64,000 nt of DNA from Pseudomonadota bacterium (lineage in GTDB: Bacteria; Pseudomonadota; Gammaproteobacteria; Steroidobacterales; Steroidobacteraceae), in the NCBI GenBank assembly GCA_018241525.1, contig JAFEDR010000009.1, positions 434,001 to 498,000 on the forward strand, read 5' to 3'. A program made the translations under genes and the position numbers. Positions 51,466 through 60,140 of this stretch are shown in pieces. Position 1 is the first letter of the stretch; every line of letters starts with the position of its first letter. The notes under the pieces were generated by a model. The model saw nothing but the letters and a program-made list of their open reading frames with translations, was not told the DNA's origin and ran no database searches.

Positions 51466-52181
51466 TCGAGGAAGTCGCAGTGGCGCTCGACGTGCGCCGC
51501 CAGGTCGAGCGTGTGCTGGCGAGTGAGCCGCTCGGCCACCTCGGTGTCGCGGTGCTCGAGCGCCTCGATGATCTTCAGATGATCCACGATCGAGCGCGCA
51601 GCCCGGTTGTCCTGGCCGATCGTTGCTTTGCGGATCGCGCGCACGTGGATGAACAGGTTCTCGGTGGCCTCGGCGATCAGCTTCGAGCCGCCGAGCCGGA
51701 TGATCATCTGGTGGAACGCGATGTTCGCGTCGGAGTATTCGCCGAGGTGCTCCTCCGGAGACGAGTTCTCGAACTCGTCAAAGAGGTGACGCAGCTTCGC
51801 AATCTCCTCGTCGGAGGCGAACTGTGTCGCGAGCCGGGCGGACATGCTCTCAAGCGCCGCCCACACCTGGATCATCTCGATGATCTCGCGCTTCGACTTG
51901 CGCACGATGAAGATGCCGCGGCGCGGCACCGTACGCACAAAGCCTTCCTGCTCGAGGATCGAGAGCGCCTCGCGCACGGGCGTACGACTGACGCCGAGCG
52001 CCGCCGTCAGCTGCCGCTCGTCGATGCGCAGCGGCTGGCGCTGGCTGTAGATGTCCATCCGCGCGATCGCGTCCTTGAGGAGCGCGTACGCCTGGTCGCG
52101 AAGGCTCGCGGAATTCAGCGGCGCGAGCGGCAGCGGCGCCGCGGCGCCGTCTTCTCGTAGGAACGCTGTGGTCGCGCTCAT
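51462..52181 (-). CDS. GntR-family regulator, FCD subfamily
   Basis: This 239-residue regulator has a GntR winged helix (LRDQAYALLKDAIARMDI; RIDERQLTAALGVSRTPVRE; ALSILEQEGFVRTVPRRGIF) and a C-terminal FCD helical domain (FHQMIIRLGGSKLIAEATEN; HLKIIEALEHRDTEVAERLT), where conserved Asp/His residues usually bind a metal and an organic acid. FCD regulators often control carboxylate uptake and catabolism. The ATG at 52181 has AGGGGG 5 nt upstream. It is the nearest regulator to the transporter-ThDP enzyme-CoA transferase operon, and AGATATATCT palindromes lie between. Confidence 0.85.
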   Translation of the reverse strand: MSATTAFLREDGAAAPLPLAPLNSASLRDQAYALLKDAIARMDIYSQRQPLRIDERQLTAALGVSRTPVREALSILEQEGFVRTVPRRGIFIVRKSKREIIEMIQVWAALESMSARLATQFASDEEIAKLRHLFDEFENSSPEEHLGEYSDANIAFHQMIIRLGGSKLIAEATENLFIHVRAIRKATIGQDNRAARSIVDHLKIIEALEHRDTEVAERLTRQHTLDLAAHVERHCDFLD

Positions 52182-52287
52182 CCAGCCCCCTGATCGATCG
52201 CGCCGCGACCGGACGCGGCGCTCCTGCGGATCCGGCTTCACTCTACCTGAGATCGACTCCCCGCCCGACTGGCCGAGTCCAGTTGAC

Positions 52288-52497
52288 TTAAGCGGCGGCC
52301 GCTTCGCGGACCGGGATTCCCTGCGACGGCTCGGCCGGCGAGGCCGCCTCGGCCGGTGCGAGTCCCGCATAAAGGCCAGCGTCAGCGGCTCGCGAAAGCA
52401 CCTCGATCGGAAGCGACGCCACGGCCCGCGCCGAGGCGATACCCAGTCCCATCACCATCCCCACCACCAGAAAGCTGACAACGATGACCAACACCAC
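52288..52497 (-). CDS. Small single-span membrane protein
   Basis: This 69-residue protein starts with GTG and has one strongly hydrophobic N-terminal helix (VLVIVVSFLVVGMVMGLGIA, residues 2-21), then a polar Ala/Glu/Pro tail. GGGAGA lies 6 nt before the GTG, and a strong sigma70-like promoter (52534-52562) points at it. It has no family I recognise. It lies 106 bp upstream of gntR on the same strand, so it may be the first gene of a two-gene transcript. With the promoter and ribosome site, I think it is real. Confidence 0.6.
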   Translation of the reverse strand: MVLVIVVSFLVVGMVMGLGIASARAVASLPIEVLSRAADAGLYAGLAPAEAASPAEPSQGIPVREAAAA

Positions 52498-52533
52498 GTT
52501 CCATCTCCCACCAAGGATTTAGCGATGGGAGCC

Positions 52534-52562
52534 AGTATATTTTGCGTTGCAGCAAATTTCAA
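52534..52562 (-). promoter_or_regulatory. Sigma70-type promoter TTGAAA-17-TATACT facing the small membrane protein gene
   Basis: On the minus strand TTGAAA (52562-52557) is separated by 17 bp from TATACT (52539-52534). Both boxes are close to consensus. Transcription would begin near 52527, about 30 nt before the GTG of the small protein at 52497. The palindrome at 52562-52571 touches the -35 box. Confidence 0.7.
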
Positions 52563-52571
52563 GATATATCT
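52562..52571. promoter_or_regulatory. Palindrome AGATATATCT, copy 1
   Basis: Perfect 10-bp palindrome abutting the -35 box of the minus-strand promoter. An identical copy is at 52717-52726, 155 bp away. I found no other copy by eye in this window. A GntR/FCD operator is the likeliest meaning. Confidence 0.55.
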
Positions 52572-52705
52572 AATATCAATAAGTTATTCATTAGGTTATT
52601 GAGCTCGACCCAGCGACATCGTCCGATGCCAGCGAGCGGCAGCGCGTCCGGAGAGGCGTCATTCGAAGCCCGCTAATGCTGGGCCGGACCAGGCGATGTC
52701 GCCGT

Positions 52706-52734
52706 TTGACACCCTCAGATATATCTCATATGGT
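52706..52734 (+). promoter_or_regulatory. Sigma70-type promoter TTGACA-17-TATGGT of the oxalate-like operon
   Basis: TTGACA (52706-52711) is perfect consensus and TATGGT (52729-52734) follows after 17 bp. The palindrome AGATATATCT (52717-52726) lies wholly inside the spacer, where a bound repressor would exclude RNA polymerase. It faces the OFA transporter gene and is the likely promoter of the operon at 52950-57360. Confidence 0.7.
52717..52726. promoter_or_regulatory. Palindrome AGATATATCT, copy 2
   Basis: Perfect 10-bp palindrome inside the 17-bp spacer of the operon promoter. It is identical to copy 1 at 52562. Its position suits repression by the neighbouring GntR protein, relieved by a carboxylate or CoA ester. 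Confidence 0.6.
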
Positions 52735-52949
52735 CAAGTCGACCTATAACTAAACCACATGCTCCACGCGCACTTTTGGGGGGTACCGGGTGACCCACTG
52801 GCGATGAAGGCCTTTCGGCCGCGCCGGCGGAGGTCTGCTGCGGCGCCTGCGATCCGCCTTTCTCGTCGGCTGACTCCCCGTCCCGCGCCGCGCGCGGGCC
52901 GCTGACTCCGCCGGCACTTCTGGCGCTACCGGACCGAGGAGACGTACCG

Positions 52950-54254
52950 ATGAATTCGTCGCCCGCGCAAGAGTCCCGCTCCGTCTTTGCCAATCCCTGG
53001 ATCCAGCTGGCGCTCGGCGTCGTCTGCATGGCGTCCGTCGCCAACCTGCAGTACGGCTGGACGCTGTTCGTGAACCCCATCGACGCGAAGTATCACTGGG
53101 GTAGGCCCGCGATCCAGTTCGCGTTCACGTTGTTCGTGCTGATCGAGACCTGGCTCGTCCCGGTCGAGGGCTACCTGGTCGACCGCTACGGCCCGCGGGT
53201 GGTCGTGATCGGCGGCGCGTTCCTGGTCGCGATCGCCTGGTACATGAACTCGATGGCGGACTCGCTGACGATGCTCTACACCGGCGCGATCATCGGCGGC
53301 ATCGGCACCGGCGCGGTTTACGGCACCTGCGTGGGCAACGCACTCAAGTGGTTCCCCGGCCGCCGCGGCCTCGCCGCCGGCGTCACCGCCGCCGGATTCG
53401 GCGCTGGCGCCGCGATCACGATCGTGCCGATCTCGAACATGATCAACGCGCAAGGCTACGAACACGCGTTCTCGTTCTTCGGGATCCTGCAGGGCGTCAT
53501 CGTGTTCGTGATGGCCTGGGGCTTGCTGGTCGCGCCGCCTTCACTGGTCGCCGCCGCGCCGAAGAAGGCGACTTCCGCGCGCAGCTTCGCCCCGATGGAA
53601 GTGCTGCGCACACCGCTCTTCTACGTCATGTACGCGATGTTCGTGCTGGTCGCTTCCGGCGGCCTCGTGATGGCCGCCTCGATGGCGCCCATCGCCAAGG
53701 ACCTGCACGTCGACAAGGTGCCGGTCGAGCTCTTCGGCTACTCAATGGTCGCGCTGCAGTTCGCGCTGACGCTGAACCGCATCTTCGACGGCTTCGGGCG
53801 GCCGTTCTTCGGCTGGGTGTCGGACCACATCGGCCGTGAGAACACGATGGCGATCGCCTTCGTGATCGGCGCTGCCGCACTCTTCACGCTGAGCCAGTCG
53901 GGTGGCACACCCGTAATGTTCGTGCTGGTCACGGCGCTCTACTTCGGCGTCTTTGGCGAGATCTATAGCCTGTTCCCGGCCACCCAGGGCGATACGTTCG
54001 GCTCGAAGTTCGCCGCCGCCAACGCCGGCATGCTCTACACGGCGAAGGGTATGGGCGCTGTCCTGGTCGGGCCCGCGACGGCGCTGGCCGCGGCCTCCGG
54101 CTGGCACACCGTCTTCATGATCGGCGTGTGCTTCAACCTGGTCGCGGCCGGCCTCGGAATCCTTGTGCTAAAGCCGATGCGCGCGCGCCACTTCACGCAA
54201 ATCCGCGACGAGGCGGCCGCGGCGGGAACGCTGGCGCGCAGCCCGTCCGGCTGA
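52950..54254 (+). CDS. MFS transporter, oxalate:formate antiporter (OFA/OxlT-like)
   Basis: This 434-residue permease has 12 TM segments. The first helices read WIQLALGVVCMASVANLQYG and WTLFVNPI, and TM5-like GVTAAGFGAGAAITIVPISN; these match the OFA family that includes OxlT. FDGFGRPFFGWVSDHIGREN is the MFS motif after TM7. In O. formigenes, OxlT exchanges oxalate for formate and builds a proton gradient. Gene context, before a ThDP enzyme and a formyl-CoA transferase, supports an oxalate or 2-hydroxy acid substrate. GAGGAG precedes the ATG. Confidence 0.85.
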   Translation: MNSSPAQESRSVFANPWIQLALGVVCMASVANLQYGWTLFVNPIDAKYHWGRPAIQFAFTLFVLIETWLVPVEGYLVDRYGPRVVVIGGAFLVAIAWYMNSMADSLTMLYTGAIIGGIGTGAVYGTCVGNALKWFPGRRGLAAGVTAAGFGAGAAITIVPISNMINAQGYEHAFSFFGILQGVIVFVMAWGLLVAPPSLVAAAPKKATSARSFAPMEVLRTPLFYVMYAMFVLVASGGLVMAASMAPIAKDLHVDKVPVELFGYSMVALQFALTLNRIFDGFGRPFFGWVSDHIGRENTMAIAFVIGAAALFTLSQSGGTPVMFVLVTALYFGVFGEIYSLFPATQGDTFGSKFAAANAGMLYTAKGMGAVLVGPATALAAASGWHTVFMIGVCFNLVAAGLGILVLKPMRARHFTQIRDEAAAAGTLARSPSG

Positions 54255-54334
54255 CCCGGTGCGTCCGCCACGCTGACACGCACGCGACGACGACGCCAGC
54301 GCCGCACGATTCCGTCGAGACTCGAGGAGGCCCC

Positions 54335-56095
54335 ATGTCAGCCGCACCCGTCCCGCCCTCGCCAGCCGCGAGCACGACCGCCGACGACACGCTGAAGCGC
54401 AAGAGCCGCGACGCCGGCGTCGTCTCCGGCGGCCACCTGGTGGCCAGGGCTCTCAAGCACGAGGGCGTCGATACAATCTTCACGCTCTGCGGCGGCCACA
54501 TCATCGACATCTACGACGGCTGCATCGACGAGGGCATCCGCATCATCGACGTGCGCCACGAGCAGGTCGCCGCGCACGCCGCCGACGGCTACGCGCGCCA
54601 GACCGGCAAGCTCGGCTGCGTGGTGACGACCGCCGGTCCCGGCTGCACCAACGCCGTGACCGGCGTCGCGACGGCGTTCCGCTCGGAGAGCCCGATTCTG
54701 CACATCGGCGGCCAGGGCGCGCTGACCCAGCACAAGATGGGCTCGCTGCAGGACCTGCCGCACGTCGACATGATGTCGGCCATCACGAAGTTCGCAGCCT
54801 CGGTGCCGAGCACGGAGCGCATCGCCGACATGATCGCGATGGCGGCGCGCGAGAGCTTCGCCGGCGCGCCGGGGCCCGCCTACCTCGAGATCCCGCGCGA
54901 CGTGCTCGACCGCGAGGTCGACGTGACCAAGGTGGTGGTGCCGAAACCCGGCCACTACCGGGCATCGACCCGCTCGATCGGTGATCCGGCCGACATCGAG
55001 CGGCTCGCCGACCTGCTGGTCCACTCCGAGCGTCCGGCGATCCTCTACGGCCAGCAGGTGTGGACGGCCCGCGGCCACGAGGAGGCGATCGCGCTGCTGC
55101 GCGGCCTCGACATCCCCGGCTACTTCAACGGTGGCAGCCGCGGCCTGCTGCCGCCGGGCGACCCGCATCACTTCGACCGCACTCGCGGCAACGCCTTCGC
55201 CGAGGCCGACGTGATCGTCATCGTCGGCACGCCCTTCGATTTCCGGATGGGCTACGGCCGGCGCATCAGCCAGAAGGCGGCGCTGGTGCAGATCGACATG
55301 GACTACCGGACGGTCGGCAAGAACCGCGACATTTCGCTCGGGCTCGTCGGCGATCCGGGTGCGATCCTGGGCGCGGTGCTGCAGGCCGCGGGCGGCCGCC
55401 TCCAGGCGGACAAGCGCCAGGCGCGGCGCGAGTGGATGAAGAAGCTGTCGGCCGCCGAGGACGCGGCGACCGAGAAGCTGATGCCGCTCTTCCGCTCGAA
55501 CAACACGCCGATCCACCCCTATCGGGTCGCCTACGAGCTCAACGAGTTTCTGGCCGACAACACCATCTACATCGGCGACGGCGGCGACGTCGTGACGATC
55601 TCGGCACAGGCGGTGCGGCCGCGCCGGCCCGGCCAGTGGATGGACCCTGGCGCTCTCGGCTCGCTCGGCGTCGGCACCGGCTTTGCGATCGCGGCCGGCC
55701 TCGCGCACCCGGGCAAGGAAGTCCTCTGCTACTACGGCGACGGCTCCTTCGGCATGACGGCCTTCGACATGGAGACCGCCAACCGGTTCGGCGTTCCGTA
55801 CATCGCCGTGGTCGGCAACAACTCCGCGATGAACCAGATCCGCTACGGTCAGCTGGCGAAGTACGGCGAGGAGCGCGGCAACGTCGGCAACCTGCTCGGC
55901 GACGTGCCGTTCGGCAAGTTCGCGGAGATGCTCGGCGGCTATGGCGAGGAAGTGCGCGACCCGGCCGAGATAGGGCCGGCGCTGCGGCGCGCGCGCGAGT
56001 CGGTCGCGAGACTGAAGCGCTCGGCGGTGATCAACATCTGGGTCGACCCGCGCGAGTACGCACCGGGCACCAAGAACCAGACGATGTACAAGTGA
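54335..56095 (+). CDS. ThDP-dependent enzyme, acetolactate synthase/2-hydroxyacyl-CoA lyase-like
   Basis: This 586-residue enzyme binds thiamine diphosphate. The activating Glu is at 76 in [17 protein letters not shown], and the ThDP-Mg motif [15 protein letters not shown] begins at 468 and ends at NNSAMNQI. The position just after the GG turn reads [13 protein letters not shown], not the GDYEEMDQ of oxalyl-CoA decarboxylase, and the C-terminus ([16 protein letters not shown]) lacks the SGR residues that bind oxalyl-CoA there. [13 protein letters not shown] resembles 2-hydroxyacyl-CoA lyases of the HACL group. Such lyases split a 2-hydroxyacyl-CoA to an aldehyde or ketone and formyl-CoA, which suits the next gene. 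GAGGAGG precedes the ATG. Confidence 0.8.
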   Translation: MSAAPVPPSPAASTTADDTLKRKSRDAGVVSGGHLVARALKHEGVDTIFTLCGGHIIDIYDGCIDEGIRIIDVRHEQVAAHAADGYARQTGKLGCVVTTAGPGCTNAVTGVATAFRSESPILHIGGQGALTQHKMGSLQDLPHVDMMSAITKFAASVPSTERIADMIAMAARESFAGAPGPAYLEIPRDVLDREVDVTKVVVPKPGHYRASTRSIGDPADIERLADLLVHSERPAILYGQQVWTARGHEEAIALLRGLDIPGYFNGGSRGLLPPGDPHHFDRTRGNAFAEADVIVIVGTPFDFRMGYGRRISQKAALVQIDMDYRTVGKNRDISLGLVGDPGAILGAVLQAAGGRLQADKRQARREWMKKLSAAEDAATEKLMPLFRSNNTPIHPYRVAYELNEFLADNTIYIGDGGDVVTISAQAVRPRRPGQWMDPGALGSLGVGTGFAIAAGLAHPGKEVLCYYGDGSFGMTAFDMETANRFGVPYIAVVGNNSAMNQIRYGQLAKYGEERGNVGNLLGDVPFGKFAEMLGGYGEEVRDPAEIGPALRRARESVARLKRSAVINIWVDPREYAPGTKNQTMYK

Positions 56096-56112
56096 CGGCG
56101 CCGGGAGGCGGC

Positions 56113-57360
56113 ATGGGCAAGGCACTCGACGGCGTCCGAATCCTCGACTTCACGCACGTGCAGTCGGGTCCGACCTGCACGCAGCTGCTGGCGTGGTTCG
56201 GCGCCGACGTGATCAAGGTGGAGAAGGCAGGCGCTGGCGACGTGACCCGCGAGCAACTGCGCGACATCCCGGGCGTCGACAGCCTCTACTTCACGATGCT
56301 GAACCACAACAAGCGCTCGATCACGCTCGACACCAAGCACCCGCGCGGCAAGGCCGTGCTCGAGCGGCTGATCAAGAGCTGCGACGTGCTGGTCGAGAAC
56401 TTCGCGCCCGGGGCACTCGACCGGATGGGCTTCACCTGGGAGCGGATCCAGGCGCTCAACCCGCGGATGATCGTCGCCTCGGTCAAGGGCTTCGGCCCGG
56501 GGCCGTACGAGGACTGCAAGGTCTACGAGAACGTCGCGCAGTGCGCCGGCGGCGCCGCCTCGACCACCGGCTTCGACGACGGCCCGCCGCTCGTCACGGG
56601 CGCGCAGATCGGCGACAGCGGCACCGGCCTGCACCTCGCGCTCGGCATCGTCTGCGCGCTGTACCAGCGCAACGCGACCGGGCGTGGCCAGAAGGTGCTT
56701 GCCGCGATGCAGGACGGCGTTCTCAATCTCTGCCGCGTGAAGCTGCGCGACCAGCAGCGGCTGGCGCGCACCGGCGTGATGAAGGAGTACCCGCAGTACC
56801 CGAACGGCAAGTTCGGCAGCGCGGTGCCGCGCGCCGCCAATGCCTCGGGCGGCGGCCAGCCGGGTTCGATCGTCAAGTGCAAGGGCTGGGAAACCGACCC
56901 GAACGCCTACCTCTACTTCATCACGCAAGCGCCGGTCTGGAAGGAGATCTGCCACGTGATCGGGCGCGAGGCGTGGATCACGGATCCTGCCTATGCGACG
57001 CCGGACGCGCGCCTGCCACGCCTCAAGGAAGTCTTCCAGGCGATCGAGGCCTGGACGATGACGAAGACGAAGTTCGAGGCCATGGCGGAACTCAATGCCC
57101 ACGACATTCCGTGTGGCCCGATTCTGTCGATGGAGGAACTCGCCGCGGAGCCGTCGCTGCGCGCGACCGGCACGGTCGTCGAGGTGGATCACCCGACTCG
57201 CGGCAAATACCTGAGCGTCGGCAACCCGATCAAGCTTTCCGACAGCCCGACCGAGGTGAAGCGCTCGCCGCTGCTGGGCGAGCACACCCGCGAGGTGCTC
57301 GCGGAACTGGGGCTCGCCGACGCGGACATCGAGGCGCTGTCGGCGGAGAAGGTGATCTAG
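56113..57360 (+). CDS. frc: Formyl-CoA:oxalate CoA-transferase (family III, Frc)
   Basis: This 415-residue family III CoA-transferase is strikingly similar to O. formigenes Frc over its length: [49 protein letters not shown] and [18 protein letters not shown]. The catalytic Asp is at 168 in GDSGTGLHL. The residue at 48, Trp in O. formigenes Frc, is Gln here (TREQLRD). The glycine loop reads SGGGQPG where that enzyme has GGGGQPG, and a stretch before it is shorter. Frc swaps CoA from formyl-CoA to a carboxylic acid. GGGAGG precedes the ATG; it follows the ThDP gene by 17 bp. Confidence 0.9.
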   Translation: MGKALDGVRILDFTHVQSGPTCTQLLAWFGADVIKVEKAGAGDVTREQLRDIPGVDSLYFTMLNHNKRSITLDTKHPRGKAVLERLIKSCDVLVENFAPGALDRMGFTWERIQALNPRMIVASVKGFGPGPYEDCKVYENVAQCAGGAASTTGFDDGPPLVTGAQIGDSGTGLHLALGIVCALYQRNATGRGQKVLAAMQDGVLNLCRVKLRDQQRLARTGVMKEYPQYPNGKFGSAVPRAANASGGGQPGSIVKCKGWETDPNAYLYFITQAPVWKEICHVIGREAWITDPAYATPDARLPRLKEVFQAIEAWTMTKTKFEAMAELNAHDIPCGPILSMEELAAEPSLRATGTVVEVDHPTRGKYLSVGNPIKLSDSPTEVKRSPLLGEHTREVLAELGLADADIEALSAEKVI

Positions 57361-57389
57361 GCGGCTGGCGCAGCCCCTATCGAGGGGGA

Positions 57390-57411
57390 TCCCGGCCGCC
57401 GTCGGCCGGGA
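57390..57411 (+). terminator. Stem-loop between frc and porin gene
   Basis: TCCCGGCCG (57390-57398) and CGGCCGGGA (57403-57411) form a perfect 9-bp stem with a 4-nt loop. No T-run follows, so it could be a weak or factor-dependent terminator, or an mRNA-stabilising end for the frc transcript. It lies 30 bp after the frc stop. Confidence 0.45.
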
Positions 57412-57486
57412 CGTGAATCAGCAGGACCGGGGAGCAGGAACCGGACGACTGACGTAGAACGATACCTACCCGAGGAGGGCAATCGC

Positions 57487-59283
57487 ATGCTGACGAGGAA
57501 CACGGCGGGATCTCGCGTCACCGCCTGGGGGATCGTCCTGTCGCTACTGGCCGGAATCATTGCGGCCCCGGCGGCGCTGGCAGACGAGAAGGCGCTCGAG
57601 GAACAGGTCAAGACGCTGCTGCAGCGCGTCGACGAGCTGACGAAGGAAGTCGGCGCTCTCAAGAAGCAGAACGCTCAGCCTGCTGCGCAGGCGCCGGCGG
57701 CTGCCGCCGCCGTGGCCACCACGCCTCCTCCGCCGAAGGCAGCCCCGGCGAGCTCCTCCTCCGAGCCGGCCTTCGAGTCCTTCCTGAAGGGCTTCTACGG
57801 CGTCCTCGACGTGTCGTTCGACGACACCACGAAGGGCATGGACGGGATGGTCGCCTATCACCTGTTGCCCGATGGCTCGGGCGTCGACCTGACGAACCCG
57901 AAGGCCGGCGGCGCGGGGCCGGTCGGCCGAGTGGGATTCATGCCGGCGCTCTCGACCAACAAGTCACAGATCGGCTATCGCGGCGAGCACCGGATCGGCA
58001 CGTCCGACGTCAAGGTCGTCTACCAGGTCGAGACTGCGCTCGCGATTACCGCCTCGCCGGGCCTCAAGACTTCGCAGTACCAGCAGTCGAATGTCGTCAA
58101 CGGCGCGATCGGGCTCGGCGACACCTTCGTCGGCCTCGCCGGCAAGGACTGGGGCCGCGTGAAGTTCGGCACCTTCTACTCGCCCTACAAGAAGTCGACT
58201 GACCGACTGAATCCCTTCTCGGGGATGCTCGGTGACTACGCCGTGATCATGGGCAACACCGGCGGTGACAACCGCGTGGAGTTCGGCACGCGCCTGGACC
58301 ACTCCTTCGCCTACGAGTCGCCGAAGTTCGGCAACATGTTCAGCTTCAACGTGCTGTACTCGCCCGGCCAGAACCGCACCTACGACAACGTCGTGCAATC
58401 GAGCGGCTCGCCGGACTGCAACGGCGGCAACCAGCCGGGCAGCGGCAACCTGATGCTGAACTGCGATGACGGCGGCTTTGACAATGCCTTCAGCGTCGAC
58501 GTCGAGTTCGAGTACGAGGGCTTCTACGCCACCGCCGCCTACGAGATCCACAAGAACGTCAACCGCAACAGCGACGGCATCGGCTCCAACAGCCCGCAAT
58601 ACGGCAACCTGCTCGCCGCGACCGGCTTCACCGGCGCGGTCAACCCGGACGGCAGCGTCACCTGCAACGATCCCACCGGCGTGATCGACTGCGCGAGCGC
58701 GCAGCTCATCATCTCGGAGTTCCCGCAGTGGGCGACGGTCGGCGGCGGCACGCCGGGCTACCTGAACGACATCGGCGATGAGGCCGCGCTCAAGGTCGGC
58801 GCGCAGTACCGCTTCCCGTTCGGCCTGACGGTCAACGCCGCGTGGGAGCACCTGACCCACAGCCTGCCCGCGGCGCTCGAGTTCCAGAACGAACGCCAGC
58901 GCAACGGCAGCTGGCTCGCGCTGTCGCAGGACCTGACACCGGCGGACAACCTGAGCATCGGCTGGGCGCATGCCGGAAGGACGCCGGGCGACCCGGGTGG
59001 CCAGCACAACTACGACCCCGCGGCGAAGCCGAACACCGCCGACATGTACACCGCGGCGTGGAAGCATCGCTTCGACAAGCAGTTCTACTGGTATCTCGAC
59101 TGGGCGGTCACCATCAACCACGGCAACGCGCACTACGACCTCGGTGCCGGCGGCCGCGGACTGACGACCGACTGCCACGATGGCACCAACGCGACGTTCA
59201 TCGACTACGGCAGCTTCGGCAACACGACCTGGGGTGGCTGCCGGCCGATGGGCTTCTCGTCGGGAGTGAACTACCGCTTCTAG
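57487..59283 (+). CDS. Outer-membrane porin (Gram-negative porin family)
   Basis: This 598-residue beta-barrel protein has a signal peptide (VTAWGIVLSLLAGIIAAPAALA), then a short coiled coil (EKALEEQVKTLLQRVDELTK) that may trimerise at the periplasmic side, a Pro/Ala linker, and a barrel from about residue 100 (FLKGFYGVLDVSFDDT) to the terminal Phe (SGVNYRF), the assembly signal of outer-membrane proteins. SNVVNGAIGLGDTFVGLAGK and WGRVKFGTFYSPYKKSTDR match the general porin family. Surface loops hold paired Cys (DCNGGN and NCDDG). GAGGAGG precedes the ATG. It follows the oxalate-like operon and may provide carboxylate entry. Confidence 0.85.
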   Translation: MLTRNTAGSRVTAWGIVLSLLAGIIAAPAALADEKALEEQVKTLLQRVDELTKEVGALKKQNAQPAAQAPAAAAAVATTPPPPKAAPASSSSEPAFESFLKGFYGVLDVSFDDTTKGMDGMVAYHLLPDGSGVDLTNPKAGGAGPVGRVGFMPALSTNKSQIGYRGEHRIGTSDVKVVYQVETALAITASPGLKTSQYQQSNVVNGAIGLGDTFVGLAGKDWGRVKFGTFYSPYKKSTDRLNPFSGMLGDYAVIMGNTGGDNRVEFGTRLDHSFAYESPKFGNMFSFNVLYSPGQNRTYDNVVQSSGSPDCNGGNQPGSGNLMLNCDDGGFDNAFSVDVEFEYEGFYATAAYEIHKNVNRNSDGIGSNSPQYGNLLAATGFTGAVNPDGSVTCNDPTGVIDCASAQLIISEFPQWATVGGGTPGYLNDIGDEAALKVGAQYRFPFGLTVNAAWEHLTHSLPAALEFQNERQRNGSWLALSQDLTPADNLSIGWAHAGRTPGDPGGQHNYDPAAKPNTADMYTAAWKHRFDKQFYWYLDWAVTINHGNAHYDLGAGGRGLTTDCHDGTNATFIDYGSFGNTTWGGCRPMGFSSGVNYRF

Positions 59284-59305
59284 CCCGGGTCCGACCGGCT
59301 CGGTG

Positions 59306-59333
59306 GCGGGACGCCCGGTCGCCGGGCGCCCGC
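59306..59333 (+). terminator. Long GC-rich stem-loop after the porin gene
   Basis: The stem has 12 bp with one bulged A (59311) and a 3-nt loop (59319-59321). It lies 23 bp after the porin stop. No T-tract follows. Its place at a gene end argues for a terminator or RNA-stability element. Confidence 0.45.
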
Positions 59334-59431
59334 CAGCGGGCCGGTGCCGGTGGTTGCGCGCCGGCCGGCTCGCTGGCTATGGTTCGTGCGAACGAGCCGC
59401 ACGCGGCTCGCCCGTCGGGATCGCACTTGCC

Positions 59432-60004
59432 ATGATCACCATCGTCGGCCTGTCCGGCAGCCTGCGCCGGGGTTCGTTCAATTCCGCGGTGCTGCGCGCG
59501 GCGGCGGCGCGCATGCCCGCCGAGGCGACGCTGCGCCTCGAGTCGATCGCCGGCATTCCGCTCTACGACGCGGACCTCGAAGCACAAGGCATGCCAGAGG
59601 CGGTTACGCGGCTCAAGGATGCGATCGCGGCGGCCGACGGCCTGCTGCTGGTTTCGCCCGAGTACAACAACAGCCTGCCCGGCGTCGCCAAGAACGCCAT
59701 CGACTGGCTGTCCCGGCCGCCAGCCGACGTACCGCGCGTATTCCGCGGTCGCCCGGTCGCGATCGCCGGGGCATCACCGGGCGGCTTCGGCACGATTCTG
59801 TCGCAGAATGCCTGGCTGCCGGTGTTCCGCACGCTCGGCGCCGAGCTCTGGCCCGGCGGTCGGCTGCTGGTCTCGCGGGCGGCGGGCCTGATGGGTGCGG
59901 ACGGCGAGCTCGCGGATGCGGAGACGCTGCGGCTGCTCGAGAAGTTCCTGGCCGGGTTCGTCGAGTTCGTGCGCGAGCGGCGTTCCCGGTCGCGCGGGAC
60001 CTGA
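59432..60004 (+). CDS. NADPH-dependent FMN reductase family protein
   Basis: This 190-residue flavodoxin-like protein reads VGLSGSLRRGSFNSAVLRA at 5-23, the phosphate-binding loop, and LVSPEYNNSLPGVAKNAIDW, the typical FMN reductase motif. The C-terminal helix (LRLLEKFLAGFVEFVRER) is usual. It would reduce FMN, quinones or metal ions with NADPH. No partner monooxygenase adjoins it. The ATG at 59432 lacks a good ribosome site. The substrate is unknown. Confidence 0.9.
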   Translation: MITIVGLSGSLRRGSFNSAVLRAAAARMPAEATLRLESIAGIPLYDADLEAQGMPEAVTRLKDAIAAADGLLLVSPEYNNSLPGVAKNAIDWLSRPPADVPRVFRGRPVAIAGASPGGFGTILSQNAWLPVFRTLGAELWPGGRLLVSRAAGLMGADGELADAETLRLLEKFLAGFVEFVRERRSRSRGT

Positions 60005-60140
60005 GGCACGCAACGCCCCACTCGCCGCGGGGCCGGCCGCGACGGATGACTGGGCAGCCGTCCGGCGGCTGCGCTGCGGAAGCTGACGACGACGACGCGG
60101 CGACGTGGCAAGCTCCGGCACGCCCCTGTCCGGAGGTGCG

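Larger units (their letters stand above)
52498..52949. other. 452-bp gene-free regulatory region upstream of the oxalate-like operon
   Basis: No protein frame is convincing here. The segment holds two opposed promoters and two AGATATATCT palindromes in a notably A/T-rich setting (52530-52760). A GC-rich leader of about 209 nt then runs from the predicted start near 52741 to the transporter ATG. The leader has GC-rich inverted stretches, but I recognise no riboswitch. Confidence 0.6.

Noticed and set aside
52735..52949. A known riboswitch in the leader of the OFA transporter
   Set aside because: I see GC-rich inverted stretches but no recognisable conserved core, so no class was assigned.
54335..56095. 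Calling the ThDP enzyme oxalyl-CoA decarboxylase (oxc) from context
   Set aside because: The neighbours fit, but the GDYEE-type motif and C-terminal SGR expected for that enzyme are absent, so only a broader ThDP lyase call is supported.
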